From the NCBI RefSeq assembly GCF_007677875.1, contig NZ_VEDO01000003.1:124001-188000 (forward strand): a stretch of DNA of 64,000 nucleotides. Reading direction: 5' to 3'. Each line of letters begins with the position of its first letter. Positions within the stretch are counted from its first letter, which is position 1. Shown one piece after another: positions 1 through 8,819 of this stretch. The notes beneath the pieces are model-generated. The model was not told the DNA's origin and made no database searches. It worked only from the letters and a program-made list of their open reading frames with translations. This DNA is from Variovorax boronicumulans (GTDB lineage Bacteria; Pseudomonadota; Gammaproteobacteria; Burkholderiales; Burkholderiaceae_C). Both the position numbers and the translations under genes were made by a program.

Positions 1-1
1 C

Positions 2-136
2 GACGGGCAGAAGAAGATGGAAGACGCCGGTTTCCACGTCACTGGCACCACGCAGCAGGAGTTCGCCGCGCTGATCGCCGCGGACACGGCCAAGTGGGGC
101 AAAGCGGTCGCCGCGACGGGCTTCAAGGCCGACTGA
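2..136 (+). CDS. Bug/TctC-family tripartite tricarboxylate transporter substrate-binding protein, C-terminal end
   Basis: Only the last 44 residues are inside the window; the start lies to the left. The tail reads as a Bug-type periplasmic binding protein: a KKMEDAGF segment, then a TTQQEF..LI..D..KW stretch and a terminal ATGFKAD. This matches the usual C-terminus of the TctC/Bug family, where the residues before Trp-Gly/Lys form the closing helix. Such proteins bind carboxylates and other small ligands in the periplasm and are very numerous in Comamonadaceae and Bordetella. It stops 29 bp before the tannase-like gene, so the two could be co-transcribed. The ligand cannot be guessed from this fragment. 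Confidence 0.75.
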   Translation, partial: DGQKKMEDAGFHVTGTTQQEFAALIAADTAKWGKAVAATGFKAD

Positions 137-165
137 GAACCACCACCACAGGAGGAGACACACCG

Positions 166-1824
166 ATGAAGAACACCCCCATCGCCTTTCCCTTGTCCGC
201 GCTTGCGCTGGCCTTGCTCGCCGGCTGCGGCGGCGGCAGCGGCGCATCGTTGCTCGAACTGGACGCCAAGGCCGCCGAGGCCGCCTGCACCGACATGGTG
301 ACCAAGGCCGGCCTGCCGGCCACCATGCTGACCACGCGCTATGTGGCCGAGGGCACGCGCCGCCCCGGCACGCTCACGACAGGCGACTTTCTGGGCGGCC
401 ACTGCGTGGTGACCGGCAGCCGTGACGCGCGCACGGGCGTGGATGGCAAGCCCTATGCCATCGGGTTCGAACTGAGCTTGCCGGACCGCTGGAACGGCCG
501 GTTTCTGTACCTGGGCGGTGGCGGCAACGACGGCACGCTGCGCGACACCTCGCTGTCCTCCAGCATTTCCATCGGCACGCCTTCGCCGCTGGGCCAGGGC
601 TATGCCGTGGTTTCTACCAACGCCGGCCACGAAGGCACGAGCGCCAGCTTTGGCGCCGACCCGCAGGCACGCATCGACCACGCCTACAACGCGCACGACA
701 AGACCGCGCAATCGGCCAAGGCCCTCATCGCATGGCGCTACGGCAAGGCGCCGAACTACTCCTACTTCTCGGGCTGCTCGGGCGGCGGGCGCCAGGGGAT
801 GATGTTCTCGCAGCGCTTTCCGAGCTACTTCGACGGCATCACGGCCGGCGCGCCGGCCATGCGCGTGTCCAGCGGCGCCACGGTGGCCGCGATGTGGAAC
901 AACCGCAAGTTCACCGACATTGCCCCGCTGGGCAGCGACGGCAAACCCGTGCTGTCGCAGGCGTTCTCCAATGGCGACCTGAACCTCGTGGCCAACGCCG
1001 TGCTCGCGGCCTGCGATGCCGGCGACGGCGTGGTCGACGGCATGGTCCAGAACACCCAGGCCTGCAGTTTCTACCCGGCCGTGCTCCAGTGCACCGGCGC
1101 CAAGAACGACAGCTGCATCAGCGCGGCCCAGGTCGGTGCGCTGAAGGAGGTGTTCGGCGGCCCGAAGAACACGGCCGGCCAGGCGCTCTACGCCGGCCAG
1201 CCCTGGGACCCCGGCATCCGCGATGCCGGATGGCGCGCCTGGACGCTGGGCACCTCGACCACCGCCACGCCGAACTCGCGCTACATCACGCTGATGCTGG
1301 ACGCGCTGCGCAACGAGTTCTTCACGCCGGCCGACCCCACGTTCGACGCACTGGCTTTCAACTTCGACACCGATCCGGCGCGCATGGCCGCCTTCTCGGC
1401 CGTCTACGACAGCTACAGCGACGACCGTCTTGCGGCCTACAAGGCGCGCGGCGGCAAGCTGCTGTTCATCCACGGCATGGCCGATCCCATCTTCTCGGCC
1501 AAGGACACGGTGGACTACTACCAGCGTCTGGCCGCCAGCAACGGCGGCATCGCGGCCACGCAGGGCTTTGCGCGCACCTACCTCGTGCCCGGCATGGCGC
1601 ACTGCTCGGGCGGCCCGGCCACCGACACCTACGACTCCCTGCAGGCCATGGTCGACTGGGTGGAAAAGGGCGTCGCACCCGACACCATCGCTGCGCGCGC
1701 CAGCGCCAGCAACGCCTACTTCCCGAACCGCACACGCCCGCTGTGCGCCTATCCCAAGTTCGCCAAGTACAAGGGCTCGGGCAGCATCGAGGACGCGGCC
1801 AACTTCAGCTGCGAGGCGAGTTGA
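166..1824 (+). CDS. tannase/feruloyl esterase family alpha/beta hydrolase lipoprotein
   Basis: A 552-residue secreted esterase of the tannase/feruloyl esterase family, which hydrolyses phenolic esters. The N-terminus is a lipoprotein signal (hydrophobic stretch ending LLAGC), so it should be membrane-anchored. The nucleophile motif is GCSGGGRQG near residue 205. A D in HGMADPIF and the H of GMAHCSGG near the C-terminus fit the Asp and His of the triad, and the paired Cys next to Ser and His fit the family's CS-HC disulfide. I chose the ATG at 166 because GGAGGAG lies 8-15 bases upstream and the lipoprotein signal starts there. It sits between a Bug-type binding protein and a TetR regulator, suggesting an inducible aromatic-ester uptake and cleavage unit. 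The substrate is unknown. Confidence 0.88.
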   Translation: MKNTPIAFPLSALALALLAGCGGGSGASLLELDAKAAEAACTDMVTKAGLPATMLTTRYVAEGTRRPGTLTTGDFLGGHCVVTGSRDARTGVDGKPYAIGFELSLPDRWNGRFLYLGGGGNDGTLRDTSLSSSISIGTPSPLGQGYAVVSTNAGHEGTSASFGADPQARIDHAYNAHDKTAQSAKALIAWRYGKAPNYSYFSGCSGGGRQGMMFSQRFPSYFDGITAGAPAMRVSSGATVAAMWNNRKFTDIAPLGSDGKPVLSQAFSNGDLNLVANAVLAACDAGDGVVDGMVQNTQACSFYPAVLQCTGAKNDSCISAAQVGALKEVFGGPKNTAGQALYAGQPWDPGIRDAGWRAWTLGTSTTATPNSRYITLMLDALRNEFFTPADPTFDALAFNFDTDPARMAAFSAVYDSYSDDRLAAYKARGGKLLFIHGMADPIFSAKDTVDYYQRLAASNGGIAATQGFARTYLVPGMAHCSGGPATDTYDSLQAMVDWVEKGVAPDTIAARASASNAYFPNRTRPLCAYPKFAKYKGSGSIEDAANFSCEAS

Positions 1825-1862
1825 CGGCGCAGGGCGGCGCGTCGCCTAAGATCGCGCCGCCC

Positions 1863-2546
1863 ATGACCACCGCCGCCAGTCCCTCCCCACGCCGCAAGCC
1901 GGTGCGTGCCGTCAAGCCCGAGGGGCAGTGGCACCACGGCAACCTGCGCGAATCGCTGATCCAGTGGGGCACGCACCTCCTGGACACCCAGGGCAGCGAC
2001 GCGATGAGCCTGCGCGCCACGGCCAAGCTTGCCGGTGTTTCGCAAGGCGCGCCGGCCCACCACTTCGGCGACAAGAACGGCCTGTTGGCTGCCATCGCGG
2101 CGCAGGGCTTCCGCGATCTCGTCGCGCAGCGCCAGCGCCAGCTCGCCAGCGTGGACCCTGCCGACGGTCCCGGCCAGCTGCGTGCGGTGCTGCTGGCCTA
2201 CATCGCGTTCGCACAGGCCCATCCTGCGCGCTTTCAGCTCATGTTCGGCCCGCTGCTGGGCCGGCGCGACGACTACCCCGAGCTCAGGGAGGCGGGCACG
2301 GCCTCGTTCGCCATGCTGCGCAGCGTGGTGCTGCCCTTGCTGCCCTCGCCGCGCACCGACACGTTGAACGAAGACGAGGTGGCCGGCATCGTCTGGGCGG
2401 CCGCGCACGGCCTGGCCACGCTGCGCATGCACGGCCGCGGCGCCCCCATCCGCAGCGGACCGCGCCAGAGCACCGAGCAGACCAACGAGGCCCTGGTGCG
2501 CTTCTGTCTGCTGGCGATCGCCGGCCTCGCAGCGCATCCGCGCTGA
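1863..2546 (+). CDS. TetR/AcrR family transcriptional regulator
   Basis: A 227-residue TetR-type repressor. The N-terminal helix-turn-helix is visible around residues 25-70 (HGNLRESLI, then the recognition region AKLAGVSQGAPAHHFGDKNG and LLAAIAAQGF). The rest is the all-helical ligand-binding and dimer domain, with the WAAAHGLATL segment typical of the TetR_C subfamily near residue 180. A basic, Pro/Arg-rich tail precedes the HTH. It begins 38 bp after the esterase gene on the same strand, so it may control that gene or the acyl-CoA synthetase piece that follows. A TAAGAT hexamer lies about 15 bases upstream of the start and could be a -10 box. The ligand is unknown. Confidence 0.9.
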   Translation: MTTAASPSPRRKPVRAVKPEGQWHHGNLRESLIQWGTHLLDTQGSDAMSLRATAKLAGVSQGAPAHHFGDKNGLLAAIAAQGFRDLVAQRQRQLASVDPADGPGQLRAVLLAYIAFAQAHPARFQLMFGPLLGRRDDYPELREAGTASFAMLRSVVLPLLPSPRTDTLNEDEVAGIVWAAAHGLATLRMHGRGAPIRSGPRQSTEQTNEALVRFCLLAIAGLAAHPR

Positions 2547-2636
2547 CACCTTGGCGACTTGCCGCACAGGCCCCGTGCTGCTAACCTCGCGGCCAACTAG
2601 ACAGTGCCTAGTTTGGTGCAGAAGACGGAGACACCC

Positions 2637-3110
2637 ATGCATCCCACCCAGTCGGCCATGCCCGACTTCTGCTACATCGGCCGCGACGAGGCGCGCGCCG
2701 CGACCGGGCGCGACGGCCTAGTCACGCTGGGCGACATGGGCTCCCTGTGCGCCGACGACTGCCTGTTCATCTGCGACCGCCAGTCCGACATGGTGATCTC
2801 GGGCGGCGTCAACATCTACCCGGCCGAGATCGAGGCCGCGCGGCTGACCATGCCGGGCGTCGCCGATGCCGCTGTCTTCGGCATTTCCGACGCCGACTTC
2901 GGCGAAGGCCTGGCGGCCGCCGCGCAACTGCACCCCGGCGCCGCCGTCGACGCGGTCGCCGTGCAGGCCTGGCTGCGCGAGCGCCTGGCCAACTACAAGG
3001 TGCCGTGCACCATCGCCTTCCACGACAGCCTGCCGCGCGAGGACACCGGCAAGATCTTCAAGCGCCGTTTGCGCGAGCCCTATCGGCAAGGCGTCGCGCG
3101 CCGCATCTGA
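2637..3110 (+). CDS. AMP-binding (acyl-CoA synthetase) C-terminal domain fragment
   Basis: The 157 residues match only the C-terminal domain of acyl-CoA synthetases/ANL enzymes: a hinge region (LGDMGSL, DRQSDMVISGGVNIYPAEIE) and the A10 lysine motif (PREDTGKIFKRRLREPY). The roughly 370-residue N-terminal domain with the ATP P-loop and acyl pocket is absent, and nothing like it lies upstream. The reading frame is open with its own ATG at 2637, preceded by a weak GGAGAC site, so a product could be made, but it could not activate an acid alone. A deletion remnant is the simplest reading; a stand-alone regulatory or partner domain is possible. The nitronate monooxygenase gene starts 34 bp downstream on the same strand. 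Confidence 0.75.
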   Translation: MHPTQSAMPDFCYIGRDEARAATGRDGLVTLGDMGSLCADDCLFICDRQSDMVISGGVNIYPAEIEAARLTMPGVADAAVFGISDADFGEGLAAAAQLHPGAAVDAVAVQAWLRERLANYKVPCTIAFHDSLPREDTGKIFKRRLREPYRQGVARRI

Positions 3111-3144
3111 GCCCCATCCGTTCACACCCTGGAGACCCGCTGCC

Positions 3145-4134
3145 ATGAGCCTGCCCCCCATCCTGTCCCAGCGCCTGCGCCTGCCCGTCGTGGCCTCGCC
3201 GCTGTTCATCATCTCCAACCCCGACCTGGTCATCGCCCAGTGCAAGGCCGGCATCGTGGGTTCGTTCCCGGCGCTCAACGCGCGGCCGGCCGAGCAGCTG
3301 GAGGTCTGGTTGGAGCGCATCACGACCGAACTGGCGGAGTACGACCGCCTGCACCCGGAGGCGCCATCGGCCCCGTTCGCGGTCAACCAGATCGTGCACC
3401 GCTCCAACGACCGGCTCGAACACGACATGGCCGTCTGCGCCAAATTCAAGGTGCCCATCGTGATCACCTCGCTGGGCGCGCGCACCGAGATCAACGACGC
3501 CGTCCACGCCTGGGGCGGCATCGTGCTGCACGACGTGATCGACAACGCCTTCGCGCGCAAGGCCATCGACAAGGGCGCCGACGGTCTGATCGCGGTGGCG
3601 GCCGGCGCGGGCGGCCACGCGGGCTTCCAGTCGCCGTTCGCGCTCGTACAGGAGATCCGCGAATGGTTCGACGGCCCGCTGCTGCTGTCCGGCGCGATCG
3701 CCTCGGGCCGGGCCATTCTGTCGGCCCAGACCCTGGGCGCCGACCTGGCCTACATCGGCTCGGCCTTCATCGCCACGCAGGAGGCCAACGCGGTTGAAGG
3801 CTACAAGCAGATGATCGTGGACAGCAGCGCCAAGGACATCGTGCACACCAACCTCATCACAGGCGTGCACGGCAACTACCTCAAGCCCTCGATCCGCAAC
3901 GCCGGCATGGACCCGGACGCGCTGCCGACCAGCGATCCGTCCAAGATGGACTTCGGTTCCAACCGTCAGAAGCCCAAGGCCTGGAAGGAGATCTGGGGCT
4001 GCGGCCAGGGCATCGGCGTGCTGCGCGACGTGCCGCCCGCCGGTGAGCTCGTGGCGCGCCTGGGGCGCGAGTACGACGCGGCCCGGCGCGAGTGGGTGCA
4101 GCGCGTGCTGCCAGCGGCGGCGCAGCCGGCCTGA
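3145..4134 (+). CDS. nitronate monooxygenase (2-nitropropane dioxygenase family)
   Basis: A 329-residue FMN-dependent TIM-barrel enzyme that oxidises alkyl nitronates to carbonyl compounds and nitrite. Visible signatures are the N-terminal LRLPVVASPLFI strand, the PFAVNQIV segment, the glycine-rich flavin phosphate loop AAGAGGHAGF (about residue 155) and LLSGAIASGRAI with the following LGADLAYIGSAF. Length and order are those of the class I NMO family. The start has a GGAG eight bases upstream. In Comamonadaceae these genes are often near acyl-CoA metabolism genes, as here next to an acyl-CoA synthetase remnant. The physiological role may be detoxification; FabK/PfaD-like activities are in the same fold but fit less well. 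Confidence 0.88.
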   Translation: MSLPPILSQRLRLPVVASPLFIISNPDLVIAQCKAGIVGSFPALNARPAEQLEVWLERITTELAEYDRLHPEAPSAPFAVNQIVHRSNDRLEHDMAVCAKFKVPIVITSLGARTEINDAVHAWGGIVLHDVIDNAFARKAIDKGADGLIAVAAGAGGHAGFQSPFALVQEIREWFDGPLLLSGAIASGRAILSAQTLGADLAYIGSAFIATQEANAVEGYKQMIVDSSAKDIVHTNLITGVHGNYLKPSIRNAGMDPDALPTSDPSKMDFGSNRQKPKAWKEIWGCGQGIGVLRDVPPAGELVARLGREYDAARREWVQRVLPAAAQPA

Positions 4135-4140
4135 GCCCGT

Positions 4141-4689
4141 TTAGCGCGGCGGTGGGCGGGCGCCACGCCGCGCTGCCATCTCCTCGCCCATGGCCTGTTG
4201 CTCTCCGGGTGTGAGCGTGGCGTGCACTCCGGGAAAGACCATGGTTTCTTCGGCCGCCAGGTGCCGGCGGTACAGCGCGGCGAACTGCGCCCAGCGCGCC
4301 ACGGCGGCCGGCAGCGCCTGCGCATCCAGACCACCGTCGATGACCGCCAGCAGATCCGGCCGCAACCGCGCCCAGTCGTGCTCCATGACCTGGTGGTCGG
4401 CGCGCAAGCGCGCGGCCAGGCCGGCCTGGCCCCGGGCGCGCAACAGCGGCAGCACGTGCAGCTCCTCGTCCTGGTGGTGCAGTGGCGCGGCGATGTCGAA
4501 GTAGCGCAGCACGTCGCCCGCCGCGCTGCGGGCCTGGCCGTCGCAGCCCTGCGCATGCAGATGCCGACCCAGGCGCTCGAGCAGGTCCAGCGAACGTTCC
4601 ATGCGCGCATGGCAGGCCGCCAGCATGTCGAGGGGCTGGTCGAAGCCGACGCTCGGGCCGGTGTGCAGCAAGGGGTGCGGTGAGGTCAT
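4141..4689 (-). CDS. hemerythrin domain-containing protein
   Basis: A 182-residue four-helix hemerythrin-like protein. The likely iron ligands are all visible in order: HARM after the first helix start, HHQDEE, DHQVMEHDW, and HLAAEE with a following MVFPG turn. That is the HHE pattern of two-iron or single-domain hemerythrins, which bind O2, NO or take part in iron/oxygen sensing in the cytoplasm. I chose the ATG at 4689, which gives MTSPHPLLHTGP; upstream extension is low-complexity. It is convergent with the nitronate monooxygenase gene (6 bp apart) and appears to be a single-gene unit. The last residues are Arg/Pro-rich. Confidence 0.85.
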   Translation of the reverse strand: MTSPHPLLHTGPSVGFDQPLDMLAACHARMERSLDLLERLGRHLHAQGCDGQARSAAGDVLRYFDIAAPLHHQDEELHVLPLLRARGQAGLAARLRADHQVMEHDWARLRPDLLAVIDGGLDAQALPAAVARWAQFAALYRRHLAAEETMVFPGVHATLTPGEQQAMGEEMAARRGARPPPR

Positions 4690-4785
4690 GCGCGGGCGCA
4701 TTGTCCGCGCCGTTGCGGGCTGGCGCACGCGGCCGCAGGCCTGGACAGGCCTGGGTTTGATCGGCATCAAACGCCGGCCGGTTTC

Positions 4786-5805
4786 TCAAAAGCCTTCCAA
4801 CACGATCTTGCCGCGGGCCTTGCCGCTTTCGATGTGGGCATGGGCGCGGCGCAGGTTCTCGGCGTTGATGCGGCCGTAGTGCTCGCCGATGGTGGAGCGC
4901 AAGAGGCCCGTGTCCACCAGCCGCGCCACCTCGGTCAGCAGCCGGTGCTGCTCGACCATGTCCGGCGTCTTAAACAGCGAGCGCGTGAACATCAGCTCCC
5001 AATGCAGGGAGACGGCCTTGCGCTTGAGCAGCGAGATGTCGATGCTGCCCGGCTTGGGGTCGTCGATCAGGCCGAAGCGGCCCTGCGGCGCGATGAGCTC
5101 GGCGATCTGCGCGAAGTGCCTGTCGGTCTGCGTGAGGCCGACCACGTAGCGCGGTGCGGGCAGCTTCGCATCCTGGAGCGCCTGGGCCAGCGGGCGGCTG
5201 TGGTCGATCACGTGGTGGGCGCCCAGCTTGCGCACCCAGTCCTGCGTCTCGGGCCGCGAGGCGGTGGCGATCACGTTCAGGCCGGTCAGGTTGCGTGCGA
5301 GCTGCACCAGGATGGAGCCCACGCCGCCGGCGGCGCCCACGACCAGCAGGCTGTCGGCGCTGGGGGCCGTGTCGCGCGCGATGCCGAGCCGGTCGAACAG
5401 CAGTTCCCAGGCTGTGATGGCCGTGAGCGGCAGCGCGGCGGCATCGGCATCCGTGAGGCTGCTCGGCGCCAGCGCGGCGATGCGCTCGTCCACCAGGTGC
5501 AGTTCGGCATTGGCGCCTTGCCGGTCGATGGCGCCTGCGTACCAGACGCGCTGGCCGGGCTGGAACAAGGTGACGGCGCTGCCCACGGCGCGCACGGTGC
5601 CTACGGCATCCCAGCCCAGCACCTTCCAGCCGCCGGGCTCGGCACTCGCGCTGGCGCGCACCTTGGTGTCCACCGGGTTCACGGCGATGGCGCGCACCTC
5701 GACCAGCAGATCGTGCGGGCCGGTGTGCGGGTCGGGCAGGGTCACGTCCTGCAGCGCGCGCGGGTCGCTGATCGGCAGGGCGGTCTGGTAGGCGATGGCT
5801 TGCAT
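4786..5805 (-). CDS. zinc-binding alcohol dehydrogenase family protein / quinone oxidoreductase
   Basis: A 339-residue medium-chain dehydrogenase/reductase. It has the GroES-like N-terminal domain (VRAIAVNPVDTKVR, GWDAVGTV, GQRVWYAG) and a Rossmann domain with the NAD(P) loop VVGAAGGVGSILVQLA at about residue 155. The Cys/His zinc ligands of true alcohol dehydrogenases are not evident, so it fits the quinone-oxidoreductase-like group (TIGR02817-type) that uses NADPH. The start MQAIAYQ is the family's usual beginning; an in-frame ATG seven codons upstream is less likely. It is divergent from the LysR gene at 5907 with 101 bp between, so the regulator probably controls it. Confidence 0.88.
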   Translation of the reverse strand: MQAIAYQTALPISDPRALQDVTLPDPHTGPHDLLVEVRAIAVNPVDTKVRASASAEPGGWKVLGWDAVGTVRAVGSAVTLFQPGQRVWYAGAIDRQGANAELHLVDERIAALAPSSLTDADAAALPLTAITAWELLFDRLGIARDTAPSADSLLVVGAAGGVGSILVQLARNLTGLNVIATASRPETQDWVRKLGAHHVIDHSRPLAQALQDAKLPAPRYVVGLTQTDRHFAQIAELIAPQGRFGLIDDPKPGSIDISLLKRKAVSLHWELMFTRSLFKTPDMVEQHRLLTEVARLVDTGLLRSTIGEHYGRINAENLRRAHAHIESGKARGKIVLEGF

Positions 5806-5906
5806 GGCGATTTTTCCAAAAAACAAGGAAGTGCAGCGAGTGTGACGCGGGGCCGCTTGCGAATACAGGGGCCTCCGCGCGATTCACTTTCAAAGAAAAT
5901 GGAACG

Positions 5907-6824
5907 ATGACCCGCATTGCCGACCTCGAACTGCTGGTGCGCGCGGCCGAGCTGGGCAGCCTCACGGCGGCCGCCCGCGCACTGGACTGGTCGCCGGCCG
6001 CGGCGAGCGCCGCCGTCAAGCGCATGGAGGGCGAGTGGGGCGTGCCGCTGTTCGTGCGCAGCACGCGCAGCCTGCGCCCTTCGGCCGAGGGCGAGCGGCT
6101 GCTGCCGCATGTGCGCCAGGCCCTGCAGGCCCTGCAGCAGGCGCGCGACGCGGCGCAGGCCCAGCACCAGGCGCTGCAGGGCGAGCTGCAGCTGGCGCTG
6201 CCGTCCGACCTTGGCCGCCATGTTCTGCTGCCCTGGCTGGAAGAGTTCCAGCAGCGGCACCCGCGGCTGGCGCTGCGCCTGCACCTGGCCGACCGCAACA
6301 GCGACCTGCTGCGCACGCCGATCGACCTGGCGATCCGCTACGGGACGCCCGATGCCGCCACGCAGGTCGCGCTGCCGCTGGCGCCCGACAACCGGCGCGT
6401 GCTCGTGGCCTCGCCCGGCTACCTGGCGCAGCTGGGCAGCCCGGCGACGCCCGCGGCGCTCGGCGAGCGCGAGGCCTTGCGCTTCATGCTGGGGGGCGAG
6501 GTGCCGGCGAGCTGGCCGCTGCAGGTCGAGGGCCGCTGGTTGCAGGTGCCTGTGCAGGGCCGCCGCTCGGCCAACGACGGCGAGGTCGTCAAGCGCTGGG
6601 CGCTGGCCGGGCTGGGCATCGCCTACAAGTCCTGGCTCGACGTGGCGGGCGAGCTTGCGGCCGGCCGGCTCGTGCACGTGAACCCGCACTGGCTCGGCGA
6701 GGCCTCGCCGCTGGCCCTGGTGGTGCCGGCGCGCCGGCAGCTGACGCCGGCGGTGCGCAGCCTGCGCGACTGGCTGCATGCGCGCTTCGCCGCGATGGCG
6801 AAGGGCCAGGGACTCAGCGCTTGA
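5907..6824 (+). CDS. LysR family transcriptional regulator
   Basis: A 305-residue LysR regulator. The winged HTH occupies residues 1-60 (LELLVRAAELGSLTAAARAL, with VKRMEGEWGVPLFVRSTRSLRPS as recognition and wing), followed by a linker helix rich in Gln/Ala and a periplasmic-binding-protein-like effector domain beginning LQLALPSDLGRHVLLPWL. It is divergent from the quinone-oxidoreductase gene, the classic LysR arrangement, and likely regulates that gene and itself from the shared 100-bp intergenic space. Its 3' end overlaps the convergent DUF192 gene by 11 bp. The inducer is unknown. Confidence 0.92.
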   Translation: MTRIADLELLVRAAELGSLTAAARALDWSPAAASAAVKRMEGEWGVPLFVRSTRSLRPSAEGERLLPHVRQALQALQQARDAAQAQHQALQGELQLALPSDLGRHVLLPWLEEFQQRHPRLALRLHLADRNSDLLRTPIDLAIRYGTPDAATQVALPLAPDNRRVLVASPGYLAQLGSPATPAALGEREALRFMLGGEVPASWPLQVEGRWLQVPVQGRRSANDGEVVKRWALAGLGIAYKSWLDVAGELAAGRLVHVNPHWLGEASPLALVVPARRQLTPAVRSLRDWLHARFAAMAKGQGLSA

Positions 6825-7266
6825 AAGGCTGGCCGCCCAACTGGTAGCCGGCCTTGATGCCCTTCTTGGCGAACCAGCCCTGGTTCATCTCGAGCACGAA
6901 GCGCACGGGCTTGGCCGAGCAGTGCGAATCGGTGGTCTGCGGCTTCATGTCGGCCAGGTTCACGATCACGCCGGCATCGTCGACGAAGGCGGCGGTCAGC
7001 GGCAACAGCGTGTTCTTCATCCAGAAGCACTGCACGGCGGGCTCCTCGAAGATGAACAGCATGCCCTCGTGCTGCGGCATCTCCTTGCGGTTCATGAGCC
7101 CGATCTGGCGCTGCAGCGGCGTGGTGGCCAGTTGCACGTCCAAATGGTGCATGCCGGCCGTCAGCTGGGTGCGCGGCAGGTCCAGCTGCGGCCCTTCCTG
7201 GGCCAGACCGGCGCCGGCGAAGCCGGCGAAGAGCAGAGGGGCGAGCAGGCGAAGCAACAGACGCAT
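6814..7266 (-). CDS. DUF192 family secreted protein
   Basis: A 150-residue protein with a clear Sec signal peptide (MRLLLRLLAPLLFAGFAGAGLAQ) followed by a DUF192 domain. Family hallmarks are visible: LQRQIGLMNRKEMPQHEGMLF, then CFWMKNTLLPL, an FVDDAGVIVN strand, and FVLEMNQGWFAKKGIKAG near the C-terminus. DUF192 proteins are small beta-rich proteins exported to the periplasm or outside; their function is not established. The start at 7266 is set by the signal peptide. It runs convergent to the LysR gene, overlapping 11 bp, and divergent from icd, whose promoter lies in the 175 bp between them. Confidence 0.85.
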   Translation of the reverse strand: MRLLLRLLAPLLFAGFAGAGLAQEGPQLDLPRTQLTAGMHHLDVQLATTPLQRQIGLMNRKEMPQHEGMLFIFEEPAVQCFWMKNTLLPLTAAFVDDAGVIVNLADMKPQTTDSHCSAKPVRFVLEMNQGWFAKKGIKAGYQLGGQPFKR

Positions 7267-7441
7267 GGCAGCGGTCTTTCGGTGACGGCAAAGCGGCCAT
7301 TCTTCCATGCCGCGCCGTCGCCTGCGCGCCAGCGGGCGGCGAGGGGCGAAGGCTAGAATCGCCGCGCCTTTCGTCCGGTGCGAAGACCGCTGCGCACCGC
7401 GTCCCCCGACACAAAAAGCCTGCGCCGGAGTTCCTCCCACC

Positions 7442-8695
7442 ATGTACCAGCACATCGTGCCGCCCGCCCGCGGCCAGAAGATCGCGGTCAACGCCGACCA
7501 TTCCCTGAACGTGCCCGACGAGCCCATCATCCCGTTCATCGAAGGCGATGGCGTGGGCCGCGACATCACGCCGGTCATGCGCAAGGTGGTCGATGCGGCC
7601 GTGGCCAAGGCCTATGGCGGCCAGCGTGCGATCCAGTGGATGGAGGTCTACGCCGGCGAGAAGGCCACGCGCCTGTACGGCGCCGACACTTGGCTGCCCG
7701 AGGAAACCGTGGCCGCCGTGCGCGAGCACGTGGTGGCCATCAAGGGCCCGCTGACCACGCCCGTGGGCGGCGGCATCCGCTCGCTCAACGTCAAGCTGCG
7801 CCAGCTGCTGGACCTGTACGTCTGCCTGCGGCCCGTGCGCTACATCCAGGGCGTGCCCTCGCCGCTCAAGGAGCCCGAGAAGACCAACATGGTGACCTTC
7901 CGCGAGAACTCGGAAGACATCTACGCCAGCATCGAGTTCGCGGCCCAGACGCCCGAGGCGAAGAAACTCATCGACTTCCTCGTCAAGGACATGGGCGTCA
8001 CGACCATCCGTTTCCCCGAGACCTCGGGCATCGGTGTCAAGCCGGTCTCGCGCGAGGGCACCGAGCGGCTGGTGCGCAAGGCGCTGCAGTACGCCATCGA
8101 CCACAACCGCGCGAGCGTGACGCTGGTGCACAAGGGCAACATCATGAAGTTCACGGAAGGGGCTTTCCGTGACTGGGGCTATGCGTTGGCGCAGAAGGAA
8201 TTCGGCGCCGAGCGCATCGACGGTGGCCTGTGGTGCCGGTTCAAGAATCCCAACACGGGCAAGTGGATCATGGTCAAGGACGTGATCGCCGACGCCTTCC
8301 TGCAGCAGATCCTCATGCGCCCGGCCGAGTACGACGTGATCGCCACGCTGAACCTCAATGGCGACTACATCTCCGACGCGCTGGCCGCGCAGGTCGGCGG
8401 CATGGGCATCGCGCCGGGCGCCAACATGTCCGACACCGTGGCCCTGTTCGAGGCCACGCACGGCACGGCGCCCAAGTACGCCGACAAGGACTACGTGAAC
8501 CCCGGCTCGCTGATCCTGTCGGCCGAGATGATGCTGCGGCACATCGGCTGGAATGAAGCGGCCGACCTCATCGACCATGCGATGGAGCAGGCCGTGCTGT
8601 CCAAGAAGGTGACCTACGATTTCGCGCGGCTCATGGACGGCGCGACGCAGGTCTCGTGCTCGGGCTTCGGGCAGGTCATGGTCGAGCAGATGTAG
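7442..8695 (+). CDS. icd: NADP-dependent isocitrate dehydrogenase
   Basis: A 417-residue TCA-cycle enzyme that oxidatively decarboxylates isocitrate to 2-oxoglutarate using NADP+. It has the [13 protein letters not shown] start, the substrate loop [13 protein letters not shown] (containing the Ser that AceK phosphorylates in E. coli), the Arg cluster LRPVRY, the [12 protein letters not shown] motif, and the metal-binding Asp region [18 protein letters not shown] followed by [11 protein letters not shown]. Length is as in E. coli Icd. The ATG at 7442 gives MYQHIVPP, the family start. A TAGAAT hexamer at 7354-7359 may be the -10 box. It is a single-gene unit, with the copper chaperone 124 bp downstream. 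Confidence 0.96.
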   Translation: MYQHIVPPARGQKIAVNADHSLNVPDEPIIPFIEGDGVGRDITPVMRKVVDAAVAKAYGGQRAIQWMEVYAGEKATRLYGADTWLPEETVAAVREHVVAIKGPLTTPVGGGIRSLNVKLRQLLDLYVCLRPVRYIQGVPSPLKEPEKTNMVTFRENSEDIYASIEFAAQTPEAKKLIDFLVKDMGVTTIRFPETSGIGVKPVSREGTERLVRKALQYAIDHNRASVTLVHKGNIMKFTEGAFRDWGYALAQKEFGAERIDGGLWCRFKNPNTGKWIMVKDVIADAFLQQILMRPAEYDVIATLNLNGDYISDALAAQVGGMGIAPGANMSDTVALFEATHGTAPKYADKDYVNPGSLILSAEMMLRHIGWNEAADLIDHAMEQAVLSKKVTYDFARLMDGATQVSCSGFGQVMVEQM

Positions 8696-8819
8696 TTGCT
8701 GTTCCTGCCGGCCAGCTGTGCGTGGTCCCGCGCCACGACCAGGGTGCCGAGCAGCTCGCCGAGGATCTGCGCCGCCTGCTGGCGTGAGCAGCGCCATCGC
8801 CTTCGGAAGGAAAACTCCC

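Noticed and set aside
2604-2636. GTG start for the acyl-CoA synthetase fragment
   Set aside because: It adds only atypical residues; the ATG at 2637 is better placed.
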